Made by a program: the position numbers and the translations under genes. The notes under the pieces were generated by a model. It had not been told where the DNA came from. It saw nothing but the letters and a program-made list of their open reading frames with translations, and did not search any database. From Zantedeschia hybrid cultivar (Eukaryota; Streptophyta; Magnoliopsida; Alismatales; Araceae), in the NCBI GenBank assembly GCA_030544215.1, contig JARZZO010000013.1, positions 48,627,196-48,691,195 on the forward strand: a stretch of DNA of 64,000 nucleotides. The letters run 5' to 3'. Each line of letters opens with the position of its first letter. Within the stretch, counting starts at the first letter, position 1. Below, one piece after another: positions 10,891 to 22,600 of the stretch.

Positions 10891-11925
10891 GTGCATGGTC
10901 TCCGTGCCCAGCATGGAAGTGCTGTAGGGCTGGGTGTGATCAGAGGGCTCACATTTTTTTTGGAAAAAATCCTAAATTCATCTTCTCTTTTATGTCAGTC
11001 GCATCCTTCGAGTTCTAGACTGTTTTTTTCTCAGAGTTCAACATTTCATCTATTCTTATATTTGCGCACTTTGTCACGACAGTGGCACCTAACCTTAATA
11101 CTGATCATACTAGCATTAAGGTTTTTTTTTTTTAAACTTTAAAGAGTTCAAATTTTATATGGACTCTTCTTTTGCATTTCTTTTAGTATCCTACATTTAA
11201 TCATTTGGCTAAAAGTGCCTTTTCCGTTTGATTTTCCCTCCTAAACAGGTAATTTCTTAATCTCTTTCTTTTTTAAGAAAGATGTGTTGCTACTTTCACA
11301 TTCTTAACATTTTCTGTTAGAGAGAACTTCCCATAAGTCCTTACATAAACTCGCCTATCTCTCTCCCTCGCTCTCTTGTGTGTGTGTCCCTTGTTTCTTG
11401 TTATCTCCAGTGTTGAAGCCCTTCTTTATGCAAAGACTATACCATTCTTATTCTTTTTACTGAATGTTTGTCTTGTGATCATATTGAAATATACCTTATG
11501 CTAGGGAACTATAGGATGAATAAAAAGGTCAAAAAATGATTGTATCTTAAGATTAAGATGCCATAAAATCCTGTGCAAACCAACCTTTTATTTTTGATCA
11601 TTTCTCTATTTTTTATTTTCATCAATTTATTTAAGAAAACCTATTTGTTAGCACATTGTCCCAACATCTAGATCCTTTTTTGTGGCATGCTACCTTCTCT
11701 TTTCAAATGCTAAAATTTAATGAAGACTGATTGAGAAAGACAAATCTTACCACCTATCTAATTTCACTGGCCACGCAGATGCAAACATTCTAAGGCACAT
11801 GTTTTGGAGTCATGATGCACTTAAAAATTAAAAGAAATGTTGTGAACACGTAGCACCGTTCATATTTTGGAATGTTACGTATACCAATGGAAATTGTATC
11901 CCATTTGTTTTAGTTTTGTCCTTAC
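10891..11925. other. AT-rich spacer
   Basis: No gene or repeat structure recognised. Several homopolymer T runs are present (for example 11117-11134). Confidence 0.5.
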
Positions 11926-11941
11926 GATCAATCAATATATA

Positions 11942-12973
11942 TTTTTTTCTCTCTTGCGGGGCTCAACTCCATGAAACCCTCGCCAGGTTTCCCAGCGGAA
12001 GCTTTATTGCATGCCGACGACCAAATCATTGCCAAGGTGACGTTCTCTGGGCGGGGGGAGGCTGCTCCATGGTCCCCCTCCCCCCAGCTGCCTCCTTCCC
12101 TCTTCGTTCTCTCAAGTTCCATCTCTTACCCTTCTTCGTTTTCCTCTTTCAGTCATTCTTAGATCGTCTTTTCCGCTCCTCCCATCACCTGGCCTTCACT
12201 CCTCTCTGCGCTCTATCTTCTTCTTCCTTTGTCGCCCTTTCTCACCGCCCCCACCTCCCCTTGTTTTGTTGTTGGCAAGATGGGGGTCCCTCCACCGGCT
12301 CCTAAGAGTAGCATTCTTCACGCACTTCCCCTTTCTCCTCCTATGTAGCTTCCCATGCCCCCCTTTTGTTTGGCGTGCAGCCCCTTTTTTGCTTCAGTTA
12401 GATTCTTGCCTAGGAAACGGGGTTTTGACTTCGACTTCGACATAGTATCTTCTCCCCGCATGTTGTGTTTGTGATGTGCTACCATTTTTAGGTTATCTCT
12501 AGTTGGTTGGCCATTCGGAGGTTATATCAGGAGTTTTCTTCTAGAAGCTGATCCTGTGTCTGGATGTTGGAGATGGATGGTTGATTTTGAGCTTTGCACA
12601 TATCCTGTGCGTCTTTGGCAGTGCACGCTTTCGAGTCCCCCTTAGTCCGATTGCCTGTTGCTTGTAATGTTTACAACTCTCAGTTTGCCGACGTCTCCGT
12701 AAAGGTTTCTCCTCCTCAATTGCAAGAATCCTGTCTCTGTGGGCTCCTAATGCTTTGGTTACCTCCATAGTTTCTTGTCTTTCTTCTGTTCTTTGCTTTG
12801 GCCTAGTAGTGGACTTGTATTGTTTCGGCTTCGTCTGTCAGTGTGGTTTGTTTTGCGGACCATCCCTTGTTCCCATGGTGTAGTTGCCTTGGTCCTTTTT
12901 TTCTTCTTCTTTCCCTATGTATTTCCTTGCTGGTTTAATAAAAGTAAGTGTTTTTTTGTTGACAAAAAAAAAA
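11942..12973 (+). mobile_element. LINE-like retroposed insert with poly-A and 16-bp target duplication
   Basis: A perfect 16-bp direct repeat, GATCAATCAATATATA, stands at 11926-11941 and 12974-12989. The right end of the insert is GACAAAAAAAAAA, preceded by an AATAAA-like signal (GTTTAATAAAAG, about 12936). A poly-A tail plus a long target duplication is the signature of target-primed reverse transcription. The 1032-bp body is CT/GT-rich and has no readable RT, so it is either the 3' end of a 5'-truncated LINE or another retroposed transcript. Small frames in it are not supported as genes. Confidence 0.8.
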
Positions 12974-13184
12974 GATCAATCAATATATAGAAAAGTACTT
13001 CAGGGACCTCACCAAACCATTCATGGAAGACATCCCTCCTTTGGTCTCCAAACTACCACCTGATAGATATCATAAGCCACAATTCAAAATTATAAGGAGA
13101 TTAAAATTTGAACACACATTAGCATGTGCTTCTCAATTATTTAGCAATTTGTTGGACACAAGGCATAATAGTATAAAATGGAAT

Positions 13185-13400
13185 GGAGGCGGGTGAGCAA
13201 CGTAGTGGTAGAGCCTTCGCTTGTGGCGGGTTAAATTTCTAAGGTCGCGGATACGAGCCCTGTGCTTCCTCAAAGTAATAACCTACCATATTGTCCCTCT
13301 TTGTGAGTTAGACGGTTTACTTGATACTTGGTGTTTGACTCGAGAGTTGCCCTCACCAGGGTTTATCATGGGTACCGTCCCATCTTCAAAAAACAGAATA
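13185..13400 (+). mobile_element. tRNA-derived SINE-like sequence
   Basis: At 13190-13260 the sequence resembles a tRNA 5' part: an A-box-like GTGAGCAACGTAGTGGTAGAGC and, about 35 bp on, a B-box-like GGTCGCGGATACGAGCCC. Spacing is right for an internal RNA polymerase III promoter. A non-tRNA body follows to about 13400. It cannot fold as a normal tRNA, so SINE is the better call. No clear poly-A or target duplication was found, because the tail was involved in a later duplication. Confidence 0.55.
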
Positions 13401-14325
13401 ATATAAATCTTTTTTTTTAGAAGATATCTATTTCAACCTTGCAATTATAAATGTTTTAGAGTAGTCTAGAAAGATCTCCCAAGAGAGTCTGGAAGAACTA
13501 CAATTCTCCTGTTCACACTGTCCTGGAGATCAGTGTTGAGATAAGGTGGAGCTTGATAAATCATAAGAGGTCATTTGGACATCTCATTACTTTTAAGCTG
13601 TGTTTTGATACACCTTTCAATTTGAAGTACTTTTTAACTTATAATTAATTATTCGAGAGCTGCCCCTAGACTCGAGAGCTGCCCTCACCAGGGTTTATCA
13701 TGGGTACCGTCCCATCTTCAAAAAACAGAATAATATAAATTTTTTTTTTTAGAAGATATCTATTTCAACCTTGCAATTATAAATGTTTTAGAGTAGTCTA
13801 GAAAGATCTCCCAAGAGAGTCTGGAAGAACTACAATTCTCCTGTTCACACTGTCCTGAAGATCAGTGTTGAGATAAGGTGGAGCTTGATAAATCATAAGA
13901 GGTCATTTGGACATCTCATTACTTTTAAGCTGTGTTTTGATACACCTTTCAATTTGAAGTACTTTTTAACTTATAATTAATTATTCGAGAGCTGTCCCTA
14001 GACTCGAGAGCTGCCCTCACCAGGGTTTATCATGGGTACCCGTCCCATCTTCAAAAAACAGAATAATATAATTTTTTTTTTTTAGAAGATATCTATTTCA
14101 ACCTTGCAATTATAAATATTTTAGAGTAGTCTAGAAAGATCTCCCAAGAGAGTCTGGAAGAACTACAATTCTCCTGTTCACACTGTCCTGGAGATCAATG
14201 TTGAGATAAGGTGGAGCTTGATAAATCATAAGAGGTCATTTGGACATCTCATTATTTTTAAGCTTAGTTTTGATACACCTTTCAATTTGAAGTACTTTTT
14301 TAACTTATAATTAATTATTTTGAAA
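13339..14325. repeat. Three tandem copies of a 332-bp unit
   Basis: Units begin at CTCGAG: 13339, 13671 and 14003, exactly 332 bp apart, and the third ends near 14325. Copies differ by only a few substitutions and T-run lengths. The unit begins inside the SINE-like tail (CCTCACCAGGGTTTATCATGG) and ends with AACTTATAATTAATTATT. Two duplication events, or unequal exchange, are needed. Confidence 0.93.
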
Positions 14326-14809
14326 AAAAATCTTAAAAATATTTATGTAACATTTTGATTATGTTTTAATTTTCAATCAGAAATTATGAAGTGATTTTTT
14401 TTAGAATTTTTCTTAAAATGATCGACTTTTAAGTAAATTTAATTACAGTCATAGCCGCTCAACTTCTTTTGTGTAAAAAGGTCAAAAACCTTCTTTTTTT
14501 GTAAAAAGTAAAAACCAAAAGTAATAGGGTAAATCTTGTTACACCGCATTTTTATTTTTATTTTCTAAATAAAACTAACTTGACTATATATCCGTATAAT
14601 CCGATCTTCAATCAAACAATCTAAAAAAATGAAAAATAACAATTAAAAATCAAACACTAATTAGCAGTAAAAAAGATTCAACTTTTCTGAATCATCCCAT
14701 TGAAGATCAAATTATACTAACACGTAGGTAGGCTTCGAGTCCAGATAAAATATTTATTTTTTAAATAAAATTTTGAATCGAGCTTTTGTTAAGCTTGCTA
14801 ATCTTACTA
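14326..14809. other. AT-rich spacer
   Basis: No gene seen. Runs of A/T dominate. Confidence 0.5.
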
Positions 14810-15440
14810 ATCTAACTCACGGTTTGACGGGGTACCCCTCCCATGCTAGTGAGTAATGGCTCTCCAGTTTCCATACAAGATAACAGTGAACTTCCCCAGC
14901 ACGAACAAAAATATTACCATACACGAGAAGAGAGAAATCTCCGACCCATGGCCGCCCCAAAGAAATCCTCCTCCCTCCTCTCCAACGGCTACCCCAAACT
15001 ACCACATCTCTCTGCTAAACCCCTACTCCGGAATTACCAAACAAAGACCAACTTCATCTTCCTTCCGTTTCTACATGCCCCTCTCAAACCTGCAAGAGGA
15101 AAACCCACACAGAGAGGAGAAAATGGGGAATGAAAAAGAAACCTTTGCGACCCTGTGCTTGGTTCGACACCAAGAAGGATGGAATCTGAAGGAGAAATGT
15201 AGGCGCCATAGCGAGCCGGGTGCCCAGGGGAGGGAACACTAGCTTTCTGAGGCGCCCTTATTTAGATCCCCTGCGGCTGCTTGGTTCGCGCCCCATCACC
15301 CGTGGTGACGGAGGAGAACCGCCGCTGGCGGCACGGCAGGTTTCCACTGGCCGCCGTGCCGCCAGGGAAGGATCTAGGGTTTGTGCCGTGGAACTCCTGC
15401 AGTTTAAATAGGGACGACTGCGGTCCAGGCATCCCATCGG
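14810..15440 (-). other. Possible first-exon fragment of a minus-strand gene
   Basis: On the minus strand a leader-like stretch (CTATTTAAACTGCAGG near 15412, AAACCCTAGATCC near 15375) is followed at 15209 by ATG and a 41-codon frame (MAPTFLLQIPSFLVSNQAQG...), with a possible donor after the codons for QGRK. The whole 600 bp is more GC-rich than its surroundings. At 15326-15366 lies a hairpin with 13-bp perfect arms (CTGGCGGCACGGC / GCCGTGCCGCCAG). No downstream exons are recognisable before AT-rich DNA, so this is at best a gene fragment. Confidence 0.25.
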
Positions 15441-15484
15441 TGAAGTTAAACGCTTGAGCTTTTTAAAGCCCCATCGACACACCT

Positions 15485-16075
15485 ACTTAGATGACAGTTA
15501 ATAACATATATTTTATTTAAGGATTTTTATTTTTAATCAATATAAAGTTTGACATTATAAATAAACCCTCTAATCTAAGTATTTACAGATAATTCCCCAC
15601 AGTAACAATTTTCTTATAATTTTGGAGGTTATTTGTAAAACTTTTAGGGGGTTATTTGTAATATTAACGGGCCTTTCATCAATTCACGGAATATTGTAAG
15701 AGCCTATTTTTTAATAGTTGAATTAGGAGGACTTATGTGTAAATATATATATTTTCAGGGCTTGAGACATATAAATGTCTTTATTTAAAGGTTATGATCT
15801 TCAAGAACATCAAGTTGAGGAAAATTGTCATAAATGGCTAATTTATTTCAGCTCTCATGTAAATCAACTAAGAGTTAATATATATTATTATATTTGTTTA
15901 TAATTTTTTATACACGTAACTTAAAAATACTGACTGTAAGATTATTGCTTAATAATGTATACTTTATACGAAAAGTAGCTAACCTAAAATATGATATTCT
16001 ATTTTATTTTTTATAAAATGTAACTTAAAACTACCCTACCAAATATTACTTCTTATATAGAATTCCGCTTATATT
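15485..16075. other. AT-rich spacer
   Basis: No gene seen. It ends in the GATGG target site of element B. Confidence 0.5.
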
Positions 16076-16080
16076 GATGG

Positions 16081-16984
16081 TGATGTAGCCGAAGCTATCA
16101 CGACCGGATTCCGAAGCTGGAATCCGAAGTTCTGGATCCGGAGCTGGGTCGGATCGGTGCAAGAGGCCCGACAAGGATCCGGAAGGTGACGGACGCAGAG
16201 ACACGGTTGGGGATCCGAGGCCGAAGGTCGCTCGGTCGGATGTCGGCTAGCCTCCGGAAGGCGTGGCCGAAGTCCCTCCGACTGACGGGCAGGCGTTGCG
16301 GAACCGAGTTGCCTTCGGGCGAGGAGCAGCCGACGAAGGGCGTCGAGACCGGAGGGAGGAGTCCGAGGTCGGCGGCCGAGACCGATTCGGGGAGGTCGGC
16401 GATGATTCGAACCGAGCCCCTGCAGGAGGGAAAGAAGAAGAAACCGGTCAGCAGGAGTCCCGGGTTTCGGCCCTTAGGAACCCCCTCCGACGGTTAAGTT
16501 AGCTTCTGAAGATGATTCGATTCAGAAGGCAAAGAGTAGCTTTTATGCTATTTGGACTATAGTCCTTGAGGGTCATGGAGACATACCTTTGGCAATACAT
16601 AACAGTGTATTTATAGCGAAGGATAGAGGATGGTTAACGGTGACAGCCGATATAGGACTATGTTCCGGGCTTACTGGTAAACCGCCATAGTGCCTAATCC
16701 TCCACCGAAGTGGGCCGAACATGGCTGTTGGGCCGAAGGGGGTTGGGCCGTTGATGGGCCGAAGCCTGCTGGGCCGAGGGCTACTGTGCCGCTTACGGGC
16801 CGAAGGCTGTTGGGCCGCTGATGGGCTGGAGCCTGCTGGGCCGAGGGCTACTGTGCCGCTTACGGGCCGAAGGCTGTTGGGCCGCTGATGGGCTGTAGGC
16901 TTCCTGAAGGCCTTCTATTGCTGCTGCTGGGCTGAACCGGGGTTGGGCTTGTTTTAATGGGCCGAATCGGATTCTGCCTCATCA
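16081..16984 (-). repeat. 3' LTR of element B
   Basis: TGATGTAGCC ... CTCATCA. It differs from the 5' LTR by 18 substitutions. The adjacent polypurine tract on the minus strand is AGAGTGGGGGGCTATG. Confidence 0.93.
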
Positions 16985-17000
16985 CATAGCCCCCCACTCT
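16985..17000 (-). other. Polypurine tract of element B
   Basis: Same purine run, AGAGTGGGGGGCTATG, next to the 3' LTR as in element A. Confidence 0.75.
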
Positions 17001-17621
17001 TGCCTTCCTTAGTTCTGAGATGGCGAGAGTATAGCCCGAAGCCTTTTCTGAGAAACAACGTAACATGTGTTTTATCCGAGGCTTTATGTTCTCTTTTTTA
17101 AGAAGAGGATGCCCTCGGTCGGCCGAGGTCAGCAGTCACTTATCCGTCTTCATTCGGGATGTAGCGACGAAGGCCTTTACCTTTGAGGGCGAAGGGCCGA
17201 GTCTTCTGACATGTGTCAGGCTCAATTAAATGGACGGGACGGGCGTCGCTTTTTCCGTCAGAACGGTCGCTTCGCGAAGAAGCACAGGACACGCGTCGCG
17301 CATCCGGCCGCTTCGCTAAAAGCACAAAAGGATCCTGGCCGCTCGCGGGTCGCGGGTCACCTCGGCTCTCTGCCCGAGGTTCCACTCGGATTGCCGCCTC
17401 TTCCTTCCTCGGCACGCGGATCGGAACACGTGGCGGGCATCCGAGTGATCACCCGAAGGGTCGGAGCGCTCTCGGCCGTTGATCATTCTGCTTCAATTCC
17501 CGGAGTCTGCCCGTCATCATTACGGAAGGACGGTACACGTGGCGCGCATCCGAGAGAAGCGGCGAGACGAAGGGAAAGATCTCGGCCGTTGGCTTCGGCG
17601 GGAAGGGTTTCGAACAGCGCC

Positions 17622-17629
17622 TATAAATA
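17622..17629 (+). promoter_or_regulatory. TATA box of the antisense gene in element B
   Basis: A perfect TATAAATA on the plus strand lies in a GC-rich stretch, 264 bp before the ATG at 17893. A CT-rich leader (TTCTTCTTCCTGCTTCCTGC) follows about 25 bp downstream, as expected for a plant core promoter. It points against the direction of the element's own LTR promoter. Confidence 0.7.
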
Positions 17630-17892
17630 GGAACCCCTCGCAGGGCACTGTTCTTCTTCCTGCTTCCTGCGCCTGCGTTCCCCTGCGATCATCCGAGCTC
17701 TCTTTCTTCTCTGGCGAAAGGCTAGCCCTCTGGAGGTGTTTCCGAGCTCGCCGGTTGTCGCAGGAAGATCTCCATCGCCCGGAGCTGTTGCTGGGGGTGT
17801 TGCTTTGGCTTGAGAGGCTGCGTCTGATCGAGGAGAGATCTTTTTCCTTTTGAGGGTAAGCCTCAATCTCCTTTCTTCATCACCGTGACCTC

Positions 17893-19677
17893 ATGCCCCG
17901 CAGTCCTTCTTCGAACGAGATTACCCCTTCAGACGAGGAGTATACTCCGTCTCAGTCCCCTAAGTCTCCTTGGTCATCTCCTCTTTCTTTGGACTCCCTT
18001 GCTTCTGCCATGGCAGAAGAGGCCGAGGCCTCCGGTGCCGAAGGGTCCAAGGAGGTTCATACCCCGGGTCAGGCTTCCTCTTCGGGACGTCGTCGCCCCG
18101 AGACTGCTTCGGAAGCAGCCTGCACCCTCTCGGATGACGGGGTCAGTTACCTTGCTTCTTACTACCAACTCCCTTCCTGGATGACCCCCTATCGGCCTGG
18201 TTCGAATACCAGGGCCAACACTCCTCGCCTGGGTAGTTTTTCTATTTACGAAGAAAGCTTCCGGGCGGGCTTTCGTCTTCCTCTCTCCACCTTCGTCATC
18301 AATCTCCTCTGCTTCTACGGGCTTGCCCCGTCTCAATTTTTTCCCAATTCTTCGCGCACAGTCTACGCCTTCTTGGCTGTGTTTGCCCATGCGCAGATCA
18401 TGCCCTCGGTCAACATCTTCCGCTACCTCTTCAAAATTCAAAGGCAGGGGAGATCCGAGTGGTATAGCTTTGTCCCTCGTCTTGGCCGAGGCATCTTCTC
18501 CGGGAAGCCTTCGTCCATTCACGGCTGGAAGAGGAATTTCATTCTAGTTTCTCTCCCGGAGAATGAGAGGAGCGTGTGGCCCTTTCCTATCAAGTGGGCA
18601 CCGCTGGCCGCAGGCCTTTCCGATCCTCCCACCCTCAATTCCGTCCAGCGCAATATTGTGGGCCATATTGAAGCCGCGGCTCCGTATGATATTTCGGAGC
18701 TTTTCAGCAAGCCGGAGCTGCTTGTGGGTGCCGGGGCATGGCCGGACCCGACAAGGGATCCGGAGCGGGCTTTCCCTTACCTTCCTCCCGGGGAGACTTC
18801 TCGGGGGATCGAAGGAGGTGGCGGGGCCGCTCCTCCGGCCGCCGAGGTTGCTGAAGCTTCGGCCGAGGGTAAGTCGGTCTTGAGTTGTAACCTTTGCGTG
18901 TTATTATCGTCTAACACTTCTTCTCCTGTTTGTAGTAATGTCTGGGATCCAGGGCCTTCTTAGCCGGATAGCCCAGCAGCGCGGCCAACTCCAGCCATCT
19001 CGCCCGCAGGCGGCAGGAGGGTCGGGACGAGGTACCGTGGCCCCGAGCGTCCGAGCCGGGATCACGATGACAGTGGCCTCCTCCGAGGGCCGTGCTGCTG
19101 CTGCCGCTCTTGAGAGGGAGCGGAAAAGTAAGTCGGCTGCTCGAAGGGGCGGTCGTTCGTCTAAGCGGAGCCGGGCGGAGGAGCCTGACGAGGCAGAGCC
19201 CCCCCCCCCCCTGGTTAGGAGATCCGTCGTGGCCCGAAGGGCCCCGAGGCCGTCGTCCCCCGAAGCGCCGAGGGGCGACTCTCCTCCGGCCGTGATGGCG
19301 GGGGCGGAGCAGGAAGGTGCCGGGCCGCAGGTGCCTCGCGCGCGGGAGCGCGAGCTATGGGTCCCCGACCTGGGGATCTATAGAGACGAGAGCGTGGAGG
19401 ACTCGCAGACGTGCCTGCGTCTGCTTCGCGGCCTCACCCTCCCGTCGGCTCTGGAGGAGCTGAAGGGCCACTCGGCCACTGAACTGGCGATGATAAGCGC
19501 CCGATTGGCGGTCCAAGTAAGAAGCTTCTGTGTGCTTCAATCTAGCATTTCCCTTAGGCTGTTTCGGATTTGCTGATCCTTATCCGCTTTCGGCTGTAGG
19601 CTGCGGTCACGGGTAGCGTCCTGATCCATCGTAGTGTTGTTCCCACGAACCTCCCCAGTCTAGGCAACATGCCCTGA
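17893..19677 (+). CDS. Antisense accessory protein of Tat element ('putative gypsy-type transposon' domain), spliced
   Basis: Three exons fit together in frame: 17893-18868, 18936-19516 and 19600-19677. Intron 1 is GTAAGT...TTTGTAG (67 nt) and intron 2 is GTAAGA...CTGTAG (83 nt). The predicted product has 544 residues. Residues about 96-240 (WMTPYRPG... GSFSIYEESFRAGFRLP...FVPRLGRGIFSG...WKRNFILV) match the plant family called Transposase_28/putative gypsy-type transposon (PF04195). Its function is unknown and, despite the name, it is not a demonstrated transposase. Exon 2 is basic and rich in Ala, Arg, Ser and Pro. The last exon crosses the deletion joint at about 19636 into antisense integrase sequence of the nested element, so the last roughly 14 codons are foreign and the normal C-terminus is lost. 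Element A lacks this gene. Confidence 0.78.
18869..18935 (+). other. Intron 1 of the antisense gene
   Basis: Donor G^GTAAGT, acceptor TTTGTAG^TAATG. Removing it joins codon GTA and keeps the frame across two long open stretches. Reading through would end at a stop by 18963. Confidence 0.75.
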
Positions 19678-22600
19678 GCATATCCTCCAAGGTCTGAATA
19701 GTCCTCTCCGACTGCCCGTCAGTCTCTGGATGGTAGGCCGAGCTGAAAGCCAACTGAGTTCCCAACGCCTGCTGAAAGCTCTTCCAGAATCTGGAAGTAA
19801 ACCTCGGATCTCGATCCGATACAATGGACAAGGGTCCCGTGCAGAGATATAATCCGGTCCACAAACAACTTAGCCAACTTGCCGACCGACCAGTCCTTCC
19901 TAATGGCTAGGAAGTGTGCCGACTTGGTCAGCCGATCAAATATAACCCAGATAGTGTCTCTCCTGCTAGGGGATGCAGGCAATCCCATCACAAAGTCCAT
20001 CGTCACATGCTCCCATTTCCACTCAGGAATCGGCAAGGGCTGCAGCAACCCTCCTGGTCTCTGATGCTCGGCTTTAACCTGCTGGCATGTCATGCATCTA
20101 GCCACATACTCAGCCACATCTCTTTTCATACCGGGCCACCAGAAGTGCCTCCTCAAACAGTGATACATCTTTGTTGTCCCGGGATGCACAGCATACCTCG
20201 AACGGTGCGCTTCATCAAGAACGCATCTGCGCACGTCTTCCTCAGTCGGGACATAGAGTCTGCCTCTGAATCTGACGGTACCATCATCCCACAGCTCAAC
20301 CTCAGGCCTCTGGAGAATCTGCGGTAACTCAGTATCTGCCCTCTGAGCCTCAATCACAGCATGGTACACAGCCGGTCTCACAGTCAGGCTGACAAGCACT
20401 GCTCTATCCTCTTCACGTGGAACCCTAAAGGAGGATTCCACCACCTGCTCAAATAATTTCCACTCCCGAATCATGGGGTATGACATGACCGTCTTCCGAC
20501 TCAAAGCGTCTGCCACCACATTCGCCTTGCCCGGATGGTAAGAAAGGTCGAAGTCATAATCCTTAATAAACTCCATCCACCTCCGCTGCCTCAAATTCAG
20601 GTCTCTCTGAGTGAACACATATTTCAAGCTCTTGTGATCTGTAAAAACCTGAAATTTTTCTCCGTATAAGTAATGCCTCCAGATCTTCAGTGCAAACACC
20701 ACAGCTGCAAGCTCCAAATCATGAGTAGGATAGTTCTCTTCATGCCTCTTCAGCTGCCGAGAAGCATAAGCAACTACCCTGCCATGCTGCATAAGGACTG
20801 CTCCCAAACCTCGACGGGATGCATCTGAGTAAACCACAAATCCACCTGACCCAGATGGAAGCACCAACACTGAGACTGACGTGAGACGAGTTTTTAGCTC
20901 AATAAAACTCTGCTCACAATCCTCAGTCCATACGAAACGAATTCCCTTTCGAGTCAACCTCGACAAGGGGGCCGCTATCGAAGAGAATCCCTGAACAAAC
21001 CGCCTGTAATAACCGGCAAGCCCCAGAAAGCTTATGATCTCAGTCACTGAAGTCGGCCTGCTCCAGTCCATCACTGCCTCTATCTTAGCTGGATCCACTG
21101 CGATGCCTTCACCAGAAATAACGTGCCCAAGGAAGTGCACCTCGTTCAGCCAAAATTCACATTTGCTGAACTTGGCATAAAGTTGGTGCTCTCTCAGGAC
21201 CTGCAACACTGCCCGAAGATGAGCAGCGTGCTCTTCCTCAGAAGAAGAATAGATCAGAATATCATCAACAAACACAACCACAAACTGGTCCAGGTAGGTC
21301 CTGAAGACTCGGTTCATCAGATCCATAAAGGCCGCCGGAGCATTGGTTAAGCCGAAGGGCATAACCAAGAACTCATAATGCCCATACCGAGTCCTGAAAG
21401 CCGTCTTACTAACATCCACATCCCTGATTCTCATCTGATAATACCCAGATCTCAGATAGATCTTGGAAAACACCCTCGCTGTCTGCAACTGATCCATCAA
21501 ATCGTCGATCCTAGGAAGCGGGTACTTATTCTTTATTGTTACTTGGTTCAGCTGCCTATAATCAATGCACAACCTCAGAGACCCATCCTTCTTTCTGACA
21601 AAAAGAAATGGAGCACCCCACGGAGAAGTACTGGGACGAATGAAACCCTTATCCAGCAACTCCTGCAACTGCGCCTTCAACTCAGCGAGTTCGGCCGGGG
21701 CCATCCGATACGGGGCCTTAGACAAGGGCGCCGTACCCGGTGCAAGCTCGATAGTAAACTCGACCTCTCGCTGAGGAGGAAGGCCAGGCAGCTCCTCAGG
21801 AAACACATCTACGAAGTCACACACTACAGGCACCTCCCAAGGACTGGGACTCTCATGGACATCAGAAACAACAACAGAGGCAAGGAAGGCCTCACAACCA
21901 CCAGCAAGCAACCTCCGTGCCTTAAAGGCAGAAATGAGAATACCTCGAGAAGAAAGCCTAATACCTTGGAAGAAGAAGGTCGGGATGTCCGGAATAGAGA
22001 AGCGCACCCTCTTCCTGTGGCAGTCCACCTCAGCAAAAAAGGCTCCCAACCAATCCATGCCCATGATGATATCAAAGTCACGAATGGCAAGTACAACCAA
22101 CTGGGCAGGTAGCTCATGACCCTCAATGGTCAAAGGAACATTCCTCAAACAATTATAAGATAACATGAAATCTCCAGAAGGAACCTCTACCATCAATCCA
22201 TCAGATAACTCATCGACGGGTGCAGAAAGAATATCTATGAACTGCTCGGAAATAAAAGAATGCGAAGCACCTGAATCGATCAACACATGCGCAGAGTTCC
22301 CAAGGACAGAGAGTGTACCTTCCACCAAGTTGGACGCGCGAGCCTCCCTCCTGGTGATAGCTAGAACTCTCCCCTGGGTCCTCGGCTTCTTCTGATCACC
22401 TGAACCCTGTCCCTGACCATGCCCCTGCGGGCACTGCCTTGCCAAATGGCCCTGCTGGCCGCAAGTGAAACACCTCCTCGGAAGAGTAGGACACTGAGTC
22501 CCGCCATGGGTACCACCACAGTGCTGGCAAACTGCCGGAAGCCTCTGAGCTGGCTCCTGCTGCGCACTGGACACTGACTGGCTCTGCTGCCCCTGCCTGG

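Noticed and set aside
13190..13260. A functional tRNA gene
   Set aside because: A- and B-box-like words are present but the cloverleaf arms do not pair well; SINE-like origin is more likely.
15326..15366. Terminator-like hairpin with 13-bp arms
   Set aside because: Intrinsic terminators do not apply in a plant nuclear genome; probably a chance or gene-fragment palindrome.
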